From MWBF01 sp040772005 (GTDB lineage: Bacteria > Chloroflexota > Anaerolineae > CG2-30-64-16): 64,000 nucleotides of DNA. The translations under genes and the position numbers were made by a program. Numbering within the stretch: position 1 is the stretch's first letter; each line of letters opens with the position of its first letter. The notes under the pieces are model-generated. The model was given only the letters and a program-made list of their open reading frames with translations, did not search any database and was not told where the DNA came from. Shown in pieces: positions 32,532 to 51,832 of this stretch. The stretch covers positions 620,001-684,000 of the forward strand of contig JAXGYZ010000002.1 of assembly GCA_040772005.1 (NCBI GenBank), given 5' to 3'.

Positions 32532-33383
32532 TTACTCCGCCTGGGCCGGTGCGGGTTCGGGCGACGCTGCGGCGACCATCTTACGCAGCTTCTCCAGGAA
32601 GGCCGGGGAGCGCAGGCTGCGTTCCAGGTGCCAGACGATGTACTTGCCCAGCAGATTCTCCAACTGACGGCTGACATCGGGGCTGAGGCGGAGCAGGGCA
32701 ACCTCCGCCCACTCCCGCGATTGCAGATAGCGCAGGACCTTGAGCAGCGGCAGCGACAGCGCGATCGTGTCGCTCCGGTTGGCGCCGTGGCGCGGGCACA
32801 GGCAGCCGCCGCTGTCCAGGCTCATGAAATTGACCTCGGGCTTGAGCGGTTCGTTGCACTGGACGCAGCGGAACAACTGCGGCTGATAGCCGGCCAGGGC
32901 CAGCAGATGCAGCTCGTAATAACGGACCGCGAGCGCGGGTTCCGCTGTGAGGTCGTCCAGCCGGCCCAACGTCTCCAGAAGCAGGTCGAAGAGCAGGTCG
33001 TTGGGGTCGGCCTCCTGCGTGAAGGCGTCGGCCAGTTCCACGACATAATAAGCCCAACTGCTGCGCCACAGGTCCTCGCGCACGTGGCGGTGCGGCTCGA
33101 TGGTCTCGGCCTGGGTCACGATGTCGAGGCTCTTACCCTTGGCAACCAGCAATTCGGTGTAGGTGAACGGTTCGAGGTGGCCCGCCTTGCGGCTGGCCTG
33201 GCGGCGCACGCCCTTCGCCAGGAGGGTCAACTTGCCCTGTTCGCGGGCAAAGACGGTCAGCAGCCGGTCCGCCTCGCCCATGTCGCGGCGGCGCAACACG
33301 ATGGCGGAGAGGCGATAGAGGCGCTGGCGGCGGCCCTGGCCCGCGTTTTCGGCGTCCACGCTGTTCAGCGGCACGTTGACCAT
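32532..33383 (-). CDS. recO: DNA repair protein RecO
   Basis: A 283-residue protein with the RecO N-terminal OB fold (RLSAIVLRRRDMGEADRLLTVFAREQGKLTLLAKGVRR) and a zinc finger with C-x2-C in FRCVQCNEPLKP and a second Cys-rich turn GGCLCPRHG. It loads RecA with RecF/RecR in gap repair; recR is also in the window. The ATG at 33383 gives the family N-terminus; an in-frame TTG at 33398 is inside the -10 box. A TATAAT at 33398-33403 with extended TGG and CTGACC at 33422-33427 (18-bp spacer) lies directly upstream, so the leader would be only ~8 nt. Confidence 0.93.
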   Translation of the reverse strand: MVNVPLNSVDAENAGQGRRQRLYRLSAIVLRRRDMGEADRLLTVFAREQGKLTLLAKGVRRQASRKAGHLEPFTYTELLVAKGKSLDIVTQAETIEPHRHVREDLWRSSWAYYVVELADAFTQEADPNDLLFDLLLETLGRLDDLTAEPALAVRYYELHLLALAGYQPQLFRCVQCNEPLKPEVNFMSLDSGGCLCPRHGANRSDTIALSLPLLKVLRYLQSREWAEVALLRLSPDVSRQLENLLGKYIVWHLERSLRSPAFLEKLRKMVAAASPEPAPAQAE

Positions 33384-33406
33384 CCCATGATAGAACAATT
33401 ATACCA

Positions 33407-33865
33407 TCAGGCACGCTTGCCGGTCAGGCGGGATAGCTCCAGCTCGCTCAGCCGGGCAAAGATGCGCTTGGCTTCCTGGCGGATAGCGTCCGGCCGGCCG
33501 CCCGCTGCGGCCACATCCCGGAGCACGTGCTCGATGGCAGCCGCGTAATCGCGCTTGTACTGCGCGTTGAGGGTGTTCCACGGCACGCCTGCGAGCGCCT
33601 GGGCGACGGCCGGGTCGTAGTCGAGCTTCTTGAGGGTCAGGAGCACCGCGATGATGGGGTAGCCGGTGTAGCCCTGCCAGCGCGAGGCATTGTCGTCCGC
33701 GGTAATCTGGGTGACGTCCGGCGACCAGCGCACGGTGTACGTCTTGTCGCCGCCGGAAGACGTTACCTGCGCGGACGTTGCGCCGGTCATCTGCACGCGG
33801 CCATCCGCGACCGCGCTCAACGCCTCGTACACCTTCGCCAGGGGCGGCAGCTGCCAGCGCGTCAC
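33407..33865 (-). CDS. conserved hypothetical protein between cdd and recO
   Basis: A 152-residue soluble protein that I do not recognise. The N-terminal half is beta-rich (VQMTGATSAQVTSSGGDKTYTVRWSPD), the middle has GYTGYPIIAVLLTLKKLDYDPAVAQALAGVPW and the C-terminus is helical and charged. No signal peptide, TM helix or metal motif is visible. Its ATG overlaps the cdd stop by four bases (ATGA), and recO starts 23 bp after it, so it belongs to the cdd-recO operon. A role near nucleotide or DNA metabolism is only a guess from position. Confidence 0.7.
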   Translation of the reverse strand: MTRWQLPPLAKVYEALSAVADGRVQMTGATSAQVTSSGGDKTYTVRWSPDVTQITADDNASRWQGYTGYPIIAVLLTLKKLDYDPAVAQALAGVPWNTLNAQYKRDYAAAIEHVLRDVAAAGGRPDAIRQEAKRIFARLSELELSRLTGKRA

Positions 33866-34254
33866 GGGTTAAGCTGGGCCGGCTCGAAGGCATCCGGCAG
33901 CAGTTCAGCGACGGTCGCCTGGCGCATATGGCCCGCGGCATCGACCATGATGACGGTCATCTGCGGGTTGAACTCGGCGAGGACCTGCCGGCACCCGCCG
34001 CACGGGGAGACCCCGTTCTCGGTCGCTACGGCGATGGCCAGAAACTCGCGTGCGCCGCTGGCGACCGCGTGAAAGACCGCGTTGCGCTCGGCGCAGGTGC
34101 CGAGGTTGAAGCAGGCGTTCTCCACATTACAGCCGGTGTAGACCGTGCCGTCGGCGGCCAGCAAGGCCGCGCCGACCGCGAAGCCGGAATATGGCGCATA
34201 GGCATGGCGGCGAACTGCGTGCGCTGCGGCGATCAGTTCTTCGAGGTTCTTCAC
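33862..34254 (-). CDS. cdd: cytidine deaminase
   Basis: A 130-residue homotetrameric-type cytidine deaminase. Zinc and catalytic motifs are present: GCNVENACFNLGTCAERNAV (Cys-Ala-Glu) and SPCGGCRQVLAEF (two more Cys ligands). YAPYSGFAVGAAL near the N-terminus binds substrate. It deaminates cytidine and deoxycytidine in pyrimidine salvage. It is translationally coupled to the unknown gene downstream. Confidence 0.96.
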   Translation of the reverse strand: MKNLEELIAAAHAVRRHAYAPYSGFAVGAALLAADGTVYTGCNVENACFNLGTCAERNAVFHAVASGAREFLAIAVATENGVSPCGGCRQVLAEFNPQMTVIMVDAAGHMRQATVAELLPDAFEPAQLNP

Positions 34255-34267
34255 GGATGCTCCCAGA

Positions 34268-34305
34268 CGAAAAACCTTCCGGGTCTACAGAAGGCCCGGA
34301 AGGTT
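34268..34305 (-). terminator. rho-independent terminator of the CNNM/CBS gene
   Basis: On the minus strand AACCTTCCGGG and CCCGGAAGGTT form a perfect 11-bp stem, followed by TTTCGTC. It lies 8 bp after the stop of the CNNM/CBS gene, separating it from cdd. Confidence 0.88.
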
Positions 34306-34312
34306 TGGCTGT

Positions 34313-35677
34313 TTAAAGATGCAGGCTCAAGAAGGTCAGAAAACCGGCGGCTGCATTGCCCGTTTCAGTTTCGGTCCGGCTGTTTAGCGGCCGGCTGCCG
34401 TTCGTCGGCTCATCGGGCAGGGTCACGACGGCGCGGACCTGCTTGATGCGCCGGCCCGCGACGGAGAGCACCTCGAACGTTGCGGCCTGGTACTCGATGC
34501 GGTCGCCCACGGCAGGGACCTTGCCCAACTGGCTGTAGATGAAGCCGCCGAGCGTGTCGCCGCCCTCGCTGGGCAGTTCCACCGCCAGCAGCTTGGTAAC
34601 CTCGTCCAGCGGTACGCGTGCATCGAACAGGTACTCGTGATCGTTCACGGTTTCGATGGTCGGCTCTTCGGCATCGAACTCGTCCTGGATTTCGCCGACG
34701 ATCTCTTCGAGCAGGTCCTCGATGGTGATGATGCCTGCGGTGCCGCCGTATTCATCGACGACAACGGCCATGTGGACCTTGCGCTGCTGAAGCTCTTGCA
34801 GCAGCTCATCCACCTTCTTGGATTCCGGGATGAAGTAGGCCGGGCGCACAATCTTGCTGAGCGGCACATCGGTGCGGCCGTCGCGCAGATAGCGCAGCAG
34901 GTCTTTGGCATACAGGATGCCGGCGACGTTGTCCACCGAGTCGTTGTAGACGGGCAGGCGCGAATGACCGGCCTTGAGGATCACATCCAACGCTTCGATC
35001 ATGGGCGTATTGAGCTCGACGCCGGTCATGTCGATGCGCGGGACCATGACCTCGCGCACCAGCTTGTCGCTGAACGCGAAGATGGACGCGATCATCTCCT
35101 TTTCTTCGTCCTCGATGATGGTTTCTTCGTCGGAGACATTGAGGAGGAAGCGGAGGCCGTCTTCGCTCAGGAAGATGCTCTCAGCCGCAATGCCGGTCTG
35201 CACTGCGCCTTCGCCAATGCGTCGCATGAGGGCTGTGAATGGCGCGAGGAGTACGGCCAGCCCGCTCACGATGGGGGCCAGGATGACGGCGCTGCGGGCC
35301 TGGCTGCCCACGACCCACGCGCGCGGGAGCAACTGTGCCAGTACCAGGAGTGCGGCGGCTCCCAGCAGCCACCAGGGCAGGGCCGTGGCCCGCCCGGTGC
35401 GGAGGACCAACAGAGTCACACCTGCAATGGTCAGGATCTTGCCGGCCAGTTTGGTCAGGAGCAAGGTGGACAGTAAGCGCACCGGCTCACCCAGGAGCCG
35501 TCCTGCCATCTGTTCCCGCTTGCCTCGCTGCGCCAGCACCTGACGTAACTGCGCCCGATTGACGGAGGCGAAAGCCATTTCTGCTGCTGCCGTTAAGGCG
35601 ACGAGGAGAATCCCGCCGCCCACTGTGCCGATCAACGGCAGCAGGCTCGCTAAATCACTACTACTACCAGGTTCCAA
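34313..35677 (-). CDS. CNNM/CorC-type transporter with CBS pair (hemolysin family)
   Basis: A 454-residue membrane protein. DUF21/CNNM domain with four hydrophobic helices (~15-190, including GGGILLVALTAAAEMAFASVNRAQL), a tandem CBS pair (~215-335, with MVPRIDMTGVELNTPMIEALDVILKAGHSRLPVY and VVVDEYGGTAGIITIEDLLEEIVGEI) and a C-terminal CorC_HlyC domain (~350-430). Members export or sense Mg2+ or related ions. The start is TTG at 35677 with GGAG eight bases upstream; no ATG fits. A leader with a terminator-like hairpin precedes it. Confidence 0.9.
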   Translation of the reverse strand: MEPGSSSDLASLLPLIGTVGGGILLVALTAAAEMAFASVNRAQLRQVLAQRGKREQMAGRLLGEPVRLLSTLLLTKLAGKILTIAGVTLLVLRTGRATALPWWLLGAAALLVLAQLLPRAWVVGSQARSAVILAPIVSGLAVLLAPFTALMRRIGEGAVQTGIAAESIFLSEDGLRFLLNVSDEETIIEDEEKEMIASIFAFSDKLVREVMVPRIDMTGVELNTPMIEALDVILKAGHSRLPVYNDSVDNVAGILYAKDLLRYLRDGRTDVPLSKIVRPAYFIPESKKVDELLQELQQRKVHMAVVVDEYGGTAGIITIEDLLEEIVGEIQDEFDAEEPTIETVNDHEYLFDARVPLDEVTKLLAVELPSEGGDTLGGFIYSQLGKVPAVGDRIEYQAATFEVLSVAGRRIKQVRAVVTLPDEPTNGSRPLNSRTETETGNAAAGFLTFLSLHL

Positions 35678-35739
35678 AAGAATAACTCCTGCTGAGGCAG
35701 CCGGTCCACTTTCACCCGCCTGGATGCGGATGGGACAAC

Positions 35740-35778
35740 AAAAAAGACCATGGCTGACCTGTTGGGGTCTCCCTGGTC
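35740..35778 (-). terminator. terminator hairpin in the leader of the CNNM/CBS gene
   Basis: On the minus strand GACCA (35774-35778) and TGGTC (35746-35750) close a larger hairpin with inner GG/CC pairs, followed by TTTTTT (35740-35745). It lies between a promoter (35863-35891) and the gene, so it may be an attenuator, or it may serve the rrnA operon upstream. Confidence 0.7.
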
Positions 35779-35862
35779 GGGATCAGGCTGCTAATATCAT
35801 CATCCCGTTTACCGCTATATTTCACCACACGCCCCATTTCGATCCAGTACTTTACCAGCAAC

Positions 35863-35891
35863 AGTATAGCATGTGCGAAGGCTTAAAGCAA
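35863..35891 (-). promoter_or_regulatory. promoter upstream of the CNNM/CBS gene
   Basis: On the minus strand TTGCTT (35886-35891), 17-bp spacer, TATACT (35863-35868). It lies after the rrnA terminator hairpin and gives a leader of ~180 nt that contains the 35740-35778 hairpin. Confidence 0.55.
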
Positions 35892-35919
35892 GACAGCGAC
35901 CGCCTGTTTCAGGGGTCGC
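35885..35919 (-). terminator. rrnA terminator candidate
   Basis: GCGACC and GGTCGC arms with inner CCTG/CAGG pairs form a strong hairpin about 40 bases after the 5S gene, followed on the minus strand by TGTCTTGCTTT. Confidence 0.6.
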
Positions 35920-35956
35920 CGTCGTATGATTGCTATACTATGATGCCAAGCAAGCT

Positions 35957-36077
35957 CTGTTGGCGATGACCTACTCTCGCAGGGGCTTGCGCTCCAACTA
36001 CCATCGGCGCTGGGGAGCTTAACTACCGGGTTCGGGATGGGACCGGGTGTACCCTCTCCGCTTACGTCACCAACAGA
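35957..36077 (-). rRNA. rrf: 5S ribosomal RNA, rrnA
   Basis: About 120 nt with the conserved loop sequence CCCATCCCGAACCCGG (as complement) and closing stem TCTGTTGG / CCAACAGA. It is the third gene of rrnA. Sequence appears identical to the rrnB copy at 41168-41288. Ends are approximate. Confidence 0.93.
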
Positions 36078-36189
36078 GCTTGTCTGAGCCAGGGTCAGGT
36101 GCGGGGTGGCGCCTTAACAACTGAGCGGAAGCGTGTGGGCCAGGCGGGTGGCCTGGCGGCGAATCTGGATCAAGTGCTGTCATCTCACG

Positions 36190-40949
<4,760 letters not shown>

Positions 40950-41068
40950 TTTACTTTCGCCTTGGCAGGCCTTGACTCATTGGCTGACTTTGGTTCTTTC
41001 CTATCACTCTTCAGTTGTTAATGTGCCGTTTCCGGTCTGCGTCACCGCTGTCTAGCGGGCTGCCATCA

Positions 41069-41087
41069 GCAGGCTGCCATCAGCAGC
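41069..41087. repeat. short direct repeat in the rrnA leader
   Basis: GCTGCCATCAGCAG occurs twice in direct orientation, the copies abutting at about 41059-41087, between the promoter and the 16S processing stem. Confidence 0.6.
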
Positions 41088-41098
41088 GACGAATGATG

Positions 41099-41127
41099 AT
41101 ATTATCACAATCCATCTGACCTGTCAA
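41099..41127 (-). promoter_or_regulatory. rrnA promoter
   Basis: On the minus strand TTGACA (41122-41127), 17-bp spacer, TAATAT (41099-41104). It lies ~40 bases after the rrnB 5S gene, with no convincing terminator between, so rrnB transcripts may also read into rrnA. Confidence 0.8.
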
Positions 41128-41167
41128 ATTCGGCGTCCTGCCTTTTGACCATGATGCCAAGCAAGCT

Positions 41168-41288
41168 CTGTTGGCGATGACCTACTCTCGCAGGGGCTTG
41201 CGCTCCAACTACCATCGGCGCTGGGGAGCTTAACTACCGGGTTCGGGATGGGACCGGGTGTACCCTCTCCGCTTACGTCACCAACAGA
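41168..41288 (-). rRNA. rrf: 5S ribosomal RNA, rrnB
   Basis: Apparently identical to the 5S gene of rrnA, offset 5211 bases. Last gene of rrnB. Ends are approximate. Confidence 0.93.
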
Positions 41289-41400
41289 GCTTGTCTGAGC
41301 CAGGGTCAGGTGCGGGGTGGCGCCTTAACAACTGAGCGGAAGCGTGTGGGCCAGGCGGGTGGCCTGGCGGCGAATCTGGATCAAGTGCTGTCATCTCACG

Positions 41401-44896
<3,496 letters not shown>

Positions 44897-45034
44897 CTAA
44901 GCCGGCGCATTAACCGCTGAAGAGTGATAGGAAAGGGTCAGGTCAGCGTGGTGAGTCGCATCGGCAACCTGACGGTTGCCGGACCTGGGATGGGCCACCC
45001 GGCCGCTTATGCAGCGTCGGCAGGCCGTCATCCC

Positions 45035-46535
<1,501 letters not shown>

Positions 46536-46656
46536 TTTACTTTCGCCTTGGCAGGCCTTGACTCATTGGCTGACTTTGGTTCTTTCCTATCACTCTTCAG
46601 TTGTTAATGTGCCGCTGTAACGGGCCGGGTCTTCACTCAGCCCATAGCGAAGATAA

Positions 46657-46685
46657 AGTTTACTACAGGTTCGAAGTTGTGTCAA
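46657..46685 (-). promoter_or_regulatory. rrnB promoter P3 (proximal)
   Basis: On the minus strand TTGACA (46680-46685), 17-bp spacer, TAAACT (46657-46662). Nearest to the 16S gene. Confidence 0.75.
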
Positions 46686-46772
46686 ATTCCGACTTCGAGG
46701 CTTTTGCGCTCAGGTTTGGCGTCGGCCCGTCAGGGCCGTACACCGTGCCGGTTTTTTGCGCAACGGTCGATG

Positions 46773-46801
46773 ATCTTAGCACACCGCCGTTTGCCTGTCA
46801 A
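46773..46801 (-). promoter_or_regulatory. rrnB promoter P2
   Basis: On the minus strand TTGACA (46796-46801), 17-bp spacer, TAAGAT (46773-46778). Eight bases after the -10 comes GTTGCGC, also found at the same place after P1. Confidence 0.75.
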
Positions 46802-46914
46802 ATCCTGGGGTTGAGCCTTTTTGAGGGTCTCGGTGGATTTGAGTCTGTCGTTCTTCGCCTGGTTGTCCCTGCGGCGGCCGTTGATACGGGCCGTCTCAGG
46901 CGCAACGAGACAGG

Positions 46915-46943
46915 AGTCTATCATAGGGCCAGGAGGCTGTCAA
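46915..46943 (-). promoter_or_regulatory. rrnB promoter P1 (distal)
   Basis: On the minus strand TTGACA (46938-46943), 17-bp spacer, TAGACT (46915-46920), with GTTGCGC eight bases after the -10. Confidence 0.7.
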
Positions 46944-46983
46944 ATATGGGGCCTGGCCGCGCGCGGCCGGGCAACGGTTTGCA

Positions 46984-47061
46984 GTGGGGGCGGAAGTGGA
47001 GCACCCTTCGACTGCGTCCACCGTTAGCGGCGGCCTCCGCTCAGGATGCTGGTGCCCCCAT
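46984..47061. mobile_element. family-1 repeat remnant between rrnB promoters and recR
   Basis: Contains CCTTCGACT and CCGCTCAGGATGC of family 1, bounded by TGGGGGC and GCCCCCA arms. No terminal CAGGAATTCC and no target duplication were found. It and the three rrnB promoters occupy the 570-bp gap between 16S and recR. Confidence 0.6.
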
Positions 47062-47104
47062 CTTAAAACGCATCGGCCCGTTGGCCGAGCTCCAGGTGCG
47101 GGCG

Positions 47105-47707
47105 CTACATGGTGCGGCGGCCTTCCAGCGCGCGGGAGAGCGTCACTTCGTCCGCATACTCCAGGTCGCCGCCCATCGGCAGGCCGCGCGCCAGCCGGGT
47201 AATCTGCACCCCGCTCCCGGCCAACTGCTGATGGATGTAGGCCGCAGTGTTCTCGCCCTCCAGGCTGGGGTTCGTCGCGAGGATGACCTCACGCAGGGCT
47301 GCGGCCTGCACGCGCTCGACCAGCTCGGCAATCTTCAGCTTCTCCGGGTACACGCCGTCGATGGGCGACAGCGCGCCGTGCAGGACATGATAGGACCCGC
47401 GATATGCGCCCGTGCGCTCAATGGCGAGCACGTCCATCGGCTCCTCGACCACGCAAATGAGCGTATGGTCGCGGCCCGGATCGGCACAGATCGGGCAGGG
47501 GCTCTGCTCGGCTACATTGAAGCACTGTTCGCACAGCACCGTGCCTGACTCCAGCGCGCTGAGCGCGGCGGCCAGCGCCTCCGCCAGCCCGTTCGGCTCG
47601 CGTAACAGGTAGAACGTCAGCCGCGAGGCCGTCTTCGGGCCGATGCCGGGCAGCCGGGAAAGCAGTTCAATCAGGTTCGCGACGGGTCGCGCCAGGGTCT
47701 GCGCCAT
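47105..47707 (-). CDS. recR: recombination mediator RecR
   Basis: A 200-residue protein of normal RecR length. HhH motif SRLPGIGPKTASRLTFYLL, C4 zinc finger CEQCFNVAEQSPCPIC, and Toprim domain ICVVEEPMDVLAIERTGAYRGSYHVLHGALSPIDG with EVILATNPSLEGENTA. It works with RecO (32532-33383) and RecF. It is the last gene of dnaX-ybaB-recR. Confidence 0.97.
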   Translation of the reverse strand: MAQTLARPVANLIELLSRLPGIGPKTASRLTFYLLREPNGLAEALAAALSALESGTVLCEQCFNVAEQSPCPICADPGRDHTLICVVEEPMDVLAIERTGAYRGSYHVLHGALSPIDGVYPEKLKIAELVERVQAAALREVILATNPSLEGENTAAYIHQQLAGSGVQITRLARGLPMGGDLEYADEVTLSRALEGRRTM

Positions 47708-47723
47708 CTCCGGATCGCGCTTT

Positions 47724-48086
47724 CTACATCAGGCCGGGCAGGTTCAGCCCGCCGGTCAGCCCGCTCATCTTCTCTGCCGCGAGGCCCTGCGAGCGTTCGA
47801 TGGCTTCGTTGACCACGGCCACGATCATGTCCTGCAGCATCTCGACATCCTCCGGGTCGACGGCCTCGGGCGCAATCGTGACGGAGAGCAGCTTCTGATT
47901 GCCGGTCATTACGGCCTTCACCATGCCGCCGCCCGCGGTCACCTCGACGGTTTCATCGCCGAGGCGTTCCTGGGTTTTGGCAAATTCCTCTTGCAGCTTC
48001 TGCAGTTGGCCGGCCATGCCGCCGCCACCGCCGCCGCCGGTTTGTTTCCGCAGCCCGTACGCCGGGCGTGCCTTACCCTTACTCAT
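47724..48086 (-). CDS. ybaB: YbaB/EbfC nucleoid-associated protein
   Basis: A 120-residue protein with the YbaB core MAGQLQKLQEEFAKTQERL, VEVTAGGGMVKAVMTGNQKLLSVTIAPEAVDPEDVEMLQDMI and C-terminal helix. An unusual N-terminal stretch ends in a run of glycines before the core. ATG 48086 has GGAGG six bases upstream; ATG 48092 is too close to it. DNA-binding dimer. Between dnaX and recR, the usual order. Confidence 0.93.
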   Translation of the reverse strand: MSKGKARPAYGLRKQTGGGGGGGMAGQLQKLQEEFAKTQERLGDETVEVTAGGGMVKAVMTGNQKLLSVTIAPEAVDPEDVEMLQDMIVAVVNEAIERSQGLAAEKMSGLTGGLNLPGLM

Positions 48087-48107
48087 GTGCATCCTCCAAA
48101 TTCAACA

Positions 48108-49817
<1,710 letters not shown>

Positions 49818-49895
49818 CAGGCCGCCTCCCCATGCATAATCGAACTGTTATTCTAGCATAGAAACTCGTTTTCTGCCAGCAGTGCAGTTTCCGCA

Positions 49896-50040
49896 CAGGA
49901 ATTCCAAATGTAGGCGACAAAGCATCCTGAGCGGAGGCCCGGAGGGCCGTAGTCGAAGGATGTAGGCCGGGCCGGCGTTCTTCGACTGCGCTGCGCTCCG
50001 CTCAGAATGCCGGCACTCTGTCGTACATCTGGAATTCCTG
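49896..50040. mobile_element. MITE-like element, family 1, second copy with target duplication
   Basis: 145 bp. Terminal repeats CAGGAATTCCAAATGT and ACATCTGGAATTCCTG (one mismatch in 16), flanked by a 9-bp direct repeat GTTTCCGCA (49887-49895 and 50041-50049). The interior has CCTGAGCGGAGG, TAGTCGAAGG, CTTCGACTGCG and CCGCTCAG. Same family as 5035-5215. It lies between dnaX and holA. Confidence 0.88.
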
Positions 50041-50066
50041 GTTTCCGCATGGAAGCAGAGCCAAAG

Positions 50067-50200
50067 CATCCTGAGCGGAGCGAGCGGGAGCGCAGTCGAA
50101 GGGTGCGCCACGCGCGGCTGCCGCCTTTTCAAATGCACCCCATCCTTCGACTGGCTGCACCTTGTCTGCGGTGTCGAGCCGTTCACCCGCTCAGGATGCC
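50067..50200. mobile_element. degenerate MITE-like element, family 1
   Basis: CATCCTGAGCGGAG, GCAGTCGAAGG, CATCCTTCGACTGG and CCGCTCAGGATGC are present in family-1 order. No terminal repeats or duplication were found. Together with the copy at 49896 it fills the 401-bp gap between dnaX and holA. Confidence 0.7.
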
Positions 50201-50218
50201 CGCGCTGGTTGACAGGCG

Positions 50219-51283
50219 TCATTCCGTCAACAGCTCCGCCAGCAGGATGTCCATCGCCTCCCGATCGCCTAGCTTGCCGGTCTTGATGGCCTCGTCCGCA
50301 GCCAGGACGCGTTCCAGCGCGCGCACGAGACGGGCGACCGTGTGGCGGTTGGCCTGGTTGACGAAGCGCGGGACCATCCATTCGCCCAGGTTCAGCGTGC
50401 GCGCAATCTCCGGCGGCTTTGCGCCCTGTGCTTGCAGGGTCTTGACCTGGATGAGCAGGCGGTACTGCCGCGCGATCATCGCCATCAGGCGCAGCGGCGG
50501 CTCGCCGTCGAGGTCGAGCGCGTGCTGCATCAGCCGGCCTGCCGCGGGCGCGTCGCCCAGGCCCAGCGCGTCCACCAGCTCGAAGACGCTGGCCGCCCGG
50601 GTGGCTGCGACGAGCCGGCGCACGTCCTCACGCGTGACCGTGCGGCCGCCGGCATAGTCGGCCAGCTTGGCGAGCTCCTGGTCGAGCTGGCGGAGCTCGT
50701 CGCCCACGAACTCGGCCAGGTCGTTGATCGCGACGCTGTCGAGCTTGACCTTGCGCAGCCGCGCCCGCTCGCGAATCCAGTCGGGCAGGTCGTTCTTGCG
50801 CGGCTTCTCGCAGAGCACGATGCGCGCCTGGCCGCTGCGGGCGAGCTCCTGCAGGCGGCGCAGCCCGGGCCCGCTGCCCGTGTCTTCTTCGACCAGCACC
50901 AGCTCCGTGCTCTCCGGCACGTGGTCGAGATAGGCCAGGAATGCCTTCGCCTGGCCCTTGAGCGTCTCCGGCGAGGCTGCGTGTTCCGCTTCAGGCCGCT
51001 GCTCGTCTTCTGCATCCGTCGCCGCGGGCGCTTCGACCTTCGCCTTGCCGCGCGGCGGCCCAGCCAGCCGCGCCAGCAGCCCTTCCACGATGACCAGGCG
51101 GCGCTCGGCCAGGAACGGGAGCGTGTCGCACGCGTTTTGCAGTTCGGCCGGCGTCAGCATCCGGCCTTCCAGCCGCGTCGTGTTCAGGTCGGCCAACTCC
51201 GGATCGGACGCGATGCGCGCGCTGATCTCTGCGCGCGTCTCCGCGCGCAGCAGCTCCGCCGGCCCGTGAATCAGGGTAATCAT
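50219..51283 (-). CDS. holA: DNA polymerase III subunit delta
   Basis: A 354-residue protein. N-terminal ITLIHGPAELLRAE and LPFLAERRLVIVEG, then VLVEEDTGSGPGLRRL and the domain III region LAEFVGDELRQLDQELAKLADYAGGRTVTREDVRRLV typical of HolA. A charged Ala/Glu-rich insertion (~80-115, KAKVEAPAATDAEDEQRPEAE) is unusual. It is the delta wrench of the clamp loader. The SD is weak. It is in line with DUF6391, degV and mutS2 upstream. Confidence 0.9.
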   Translation of the reverse strand: MITLIHGPAELLRAETRAEISARIASDPELADLNTTRLEGRMLTPAELQNACDTLPFLAERRLVIVEGLLARLAGPPRGKAKVEAPAATDAEDEQRPEAEHAASPETLKGQAKAFLAYLDHVPESTELVLVEEDTGSGPGLRRLQELARSGQARIVLCEKPRKNDLPDWIRERARLRKVKLDSVAINDLAEFVGDELRQLDQELAKLADYAGGRTVTREDVRRLVAATRAASVFELVDALGLGDAPAAGRLMQHALDLDGEPPLRLMAMIARQYRLLIQVKTLQAQGAKPPEIARTLNLGEWMVPRFVNQANRHTVARLVRALERVLAADEAIKTGKLGDREAMDILLAELLTE

Positions 51284-51314
51284 CGGTGCATCCGCAGGTT
51301 GCCGGCTGCCGCGC

Positions 51315-51809
51315 TCACGCGTGTGCGATGGAGACCCGGTGGCGCACTACCGGCCCGCCCGCCAGCTTCGTCACGCCCGCCAGGCTGGCCCCGGCCAGTT
51401 CAGGGGAGGTGGTCAGGTTCTTCTGCGCCCACCGACCGGCAGGCGTGGCAACCAGCAGGGCCAGCGTGGCCGCCAGGACCGCGCTGGGCAGGCGGTCGGC
51501 CAGCGTGCGGCTCCGGCCGCTGGTGGCGGCGAACGCAGCCAGCCCGCTCAGCACCCCTGCGGTGACGAGGTTCGTGCCGCAGTTCGGATGTACGGCGAGC
51601 TTGCTCTCGCCGGCCTGCAACCGGGCCAGCGCCTCTTCGACCGCGGACGCCAGCGTCGCGGTCTCAACATCGCCGATGACGATGAAGCCTTGCAGGTCGC
51701 TGCGCGCGAAGAGCTGTGCGCCCGGCAGCCGCCGGCTCAACAGTGTGATGGTCGCATGTTCCAACCCGTGATGTTGGCGGATGCGAAACAGCGGTGAATC
51801 AAAAGCCAT
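51315..51809 (-). CDS. DUF6391-like membrane protein
   Basis: A 164-residue protein with the conserved N-terminus HHGLEHATITLL, the motif VHPNCGTNLVTAG and two hydrophobic helices (VLSGLAAFAA and SAVLAATLALLVATPAGRW). These blocks fit the DUF6391 family, whose function is unknown. A GGGG-type SD precedes ATG 51809. It lies between degV and holA with short gaps, so it is probably in the same operon. Confidence 0.7.
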   Translation of the reverse strand: MAFDSPLFRIRQHHGLEHATITLLSRRLPGAQLFARSDLQGFIVIGDVETATLASAVEEALARLQAGESKLAVHPNCGTNLVTAGVLSGLAAFAATSGRSRTLADRLPSAVLAATLALLVATPAGRWAQKNLTTSPELAGASLAGVTKLAGGPVVRHRVSIAHA

Positions 51810-51832
51810 GTGATACCCCAGATGAAACAGCC

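Noticed and set aside
46601..47548. A 315-codon plus-strand ORF between rrnB and recR
   Set aside because: It runs through three rrnB promoters on the other strand, a repeat remnant and antisense to recR; no SD or motif supports it.
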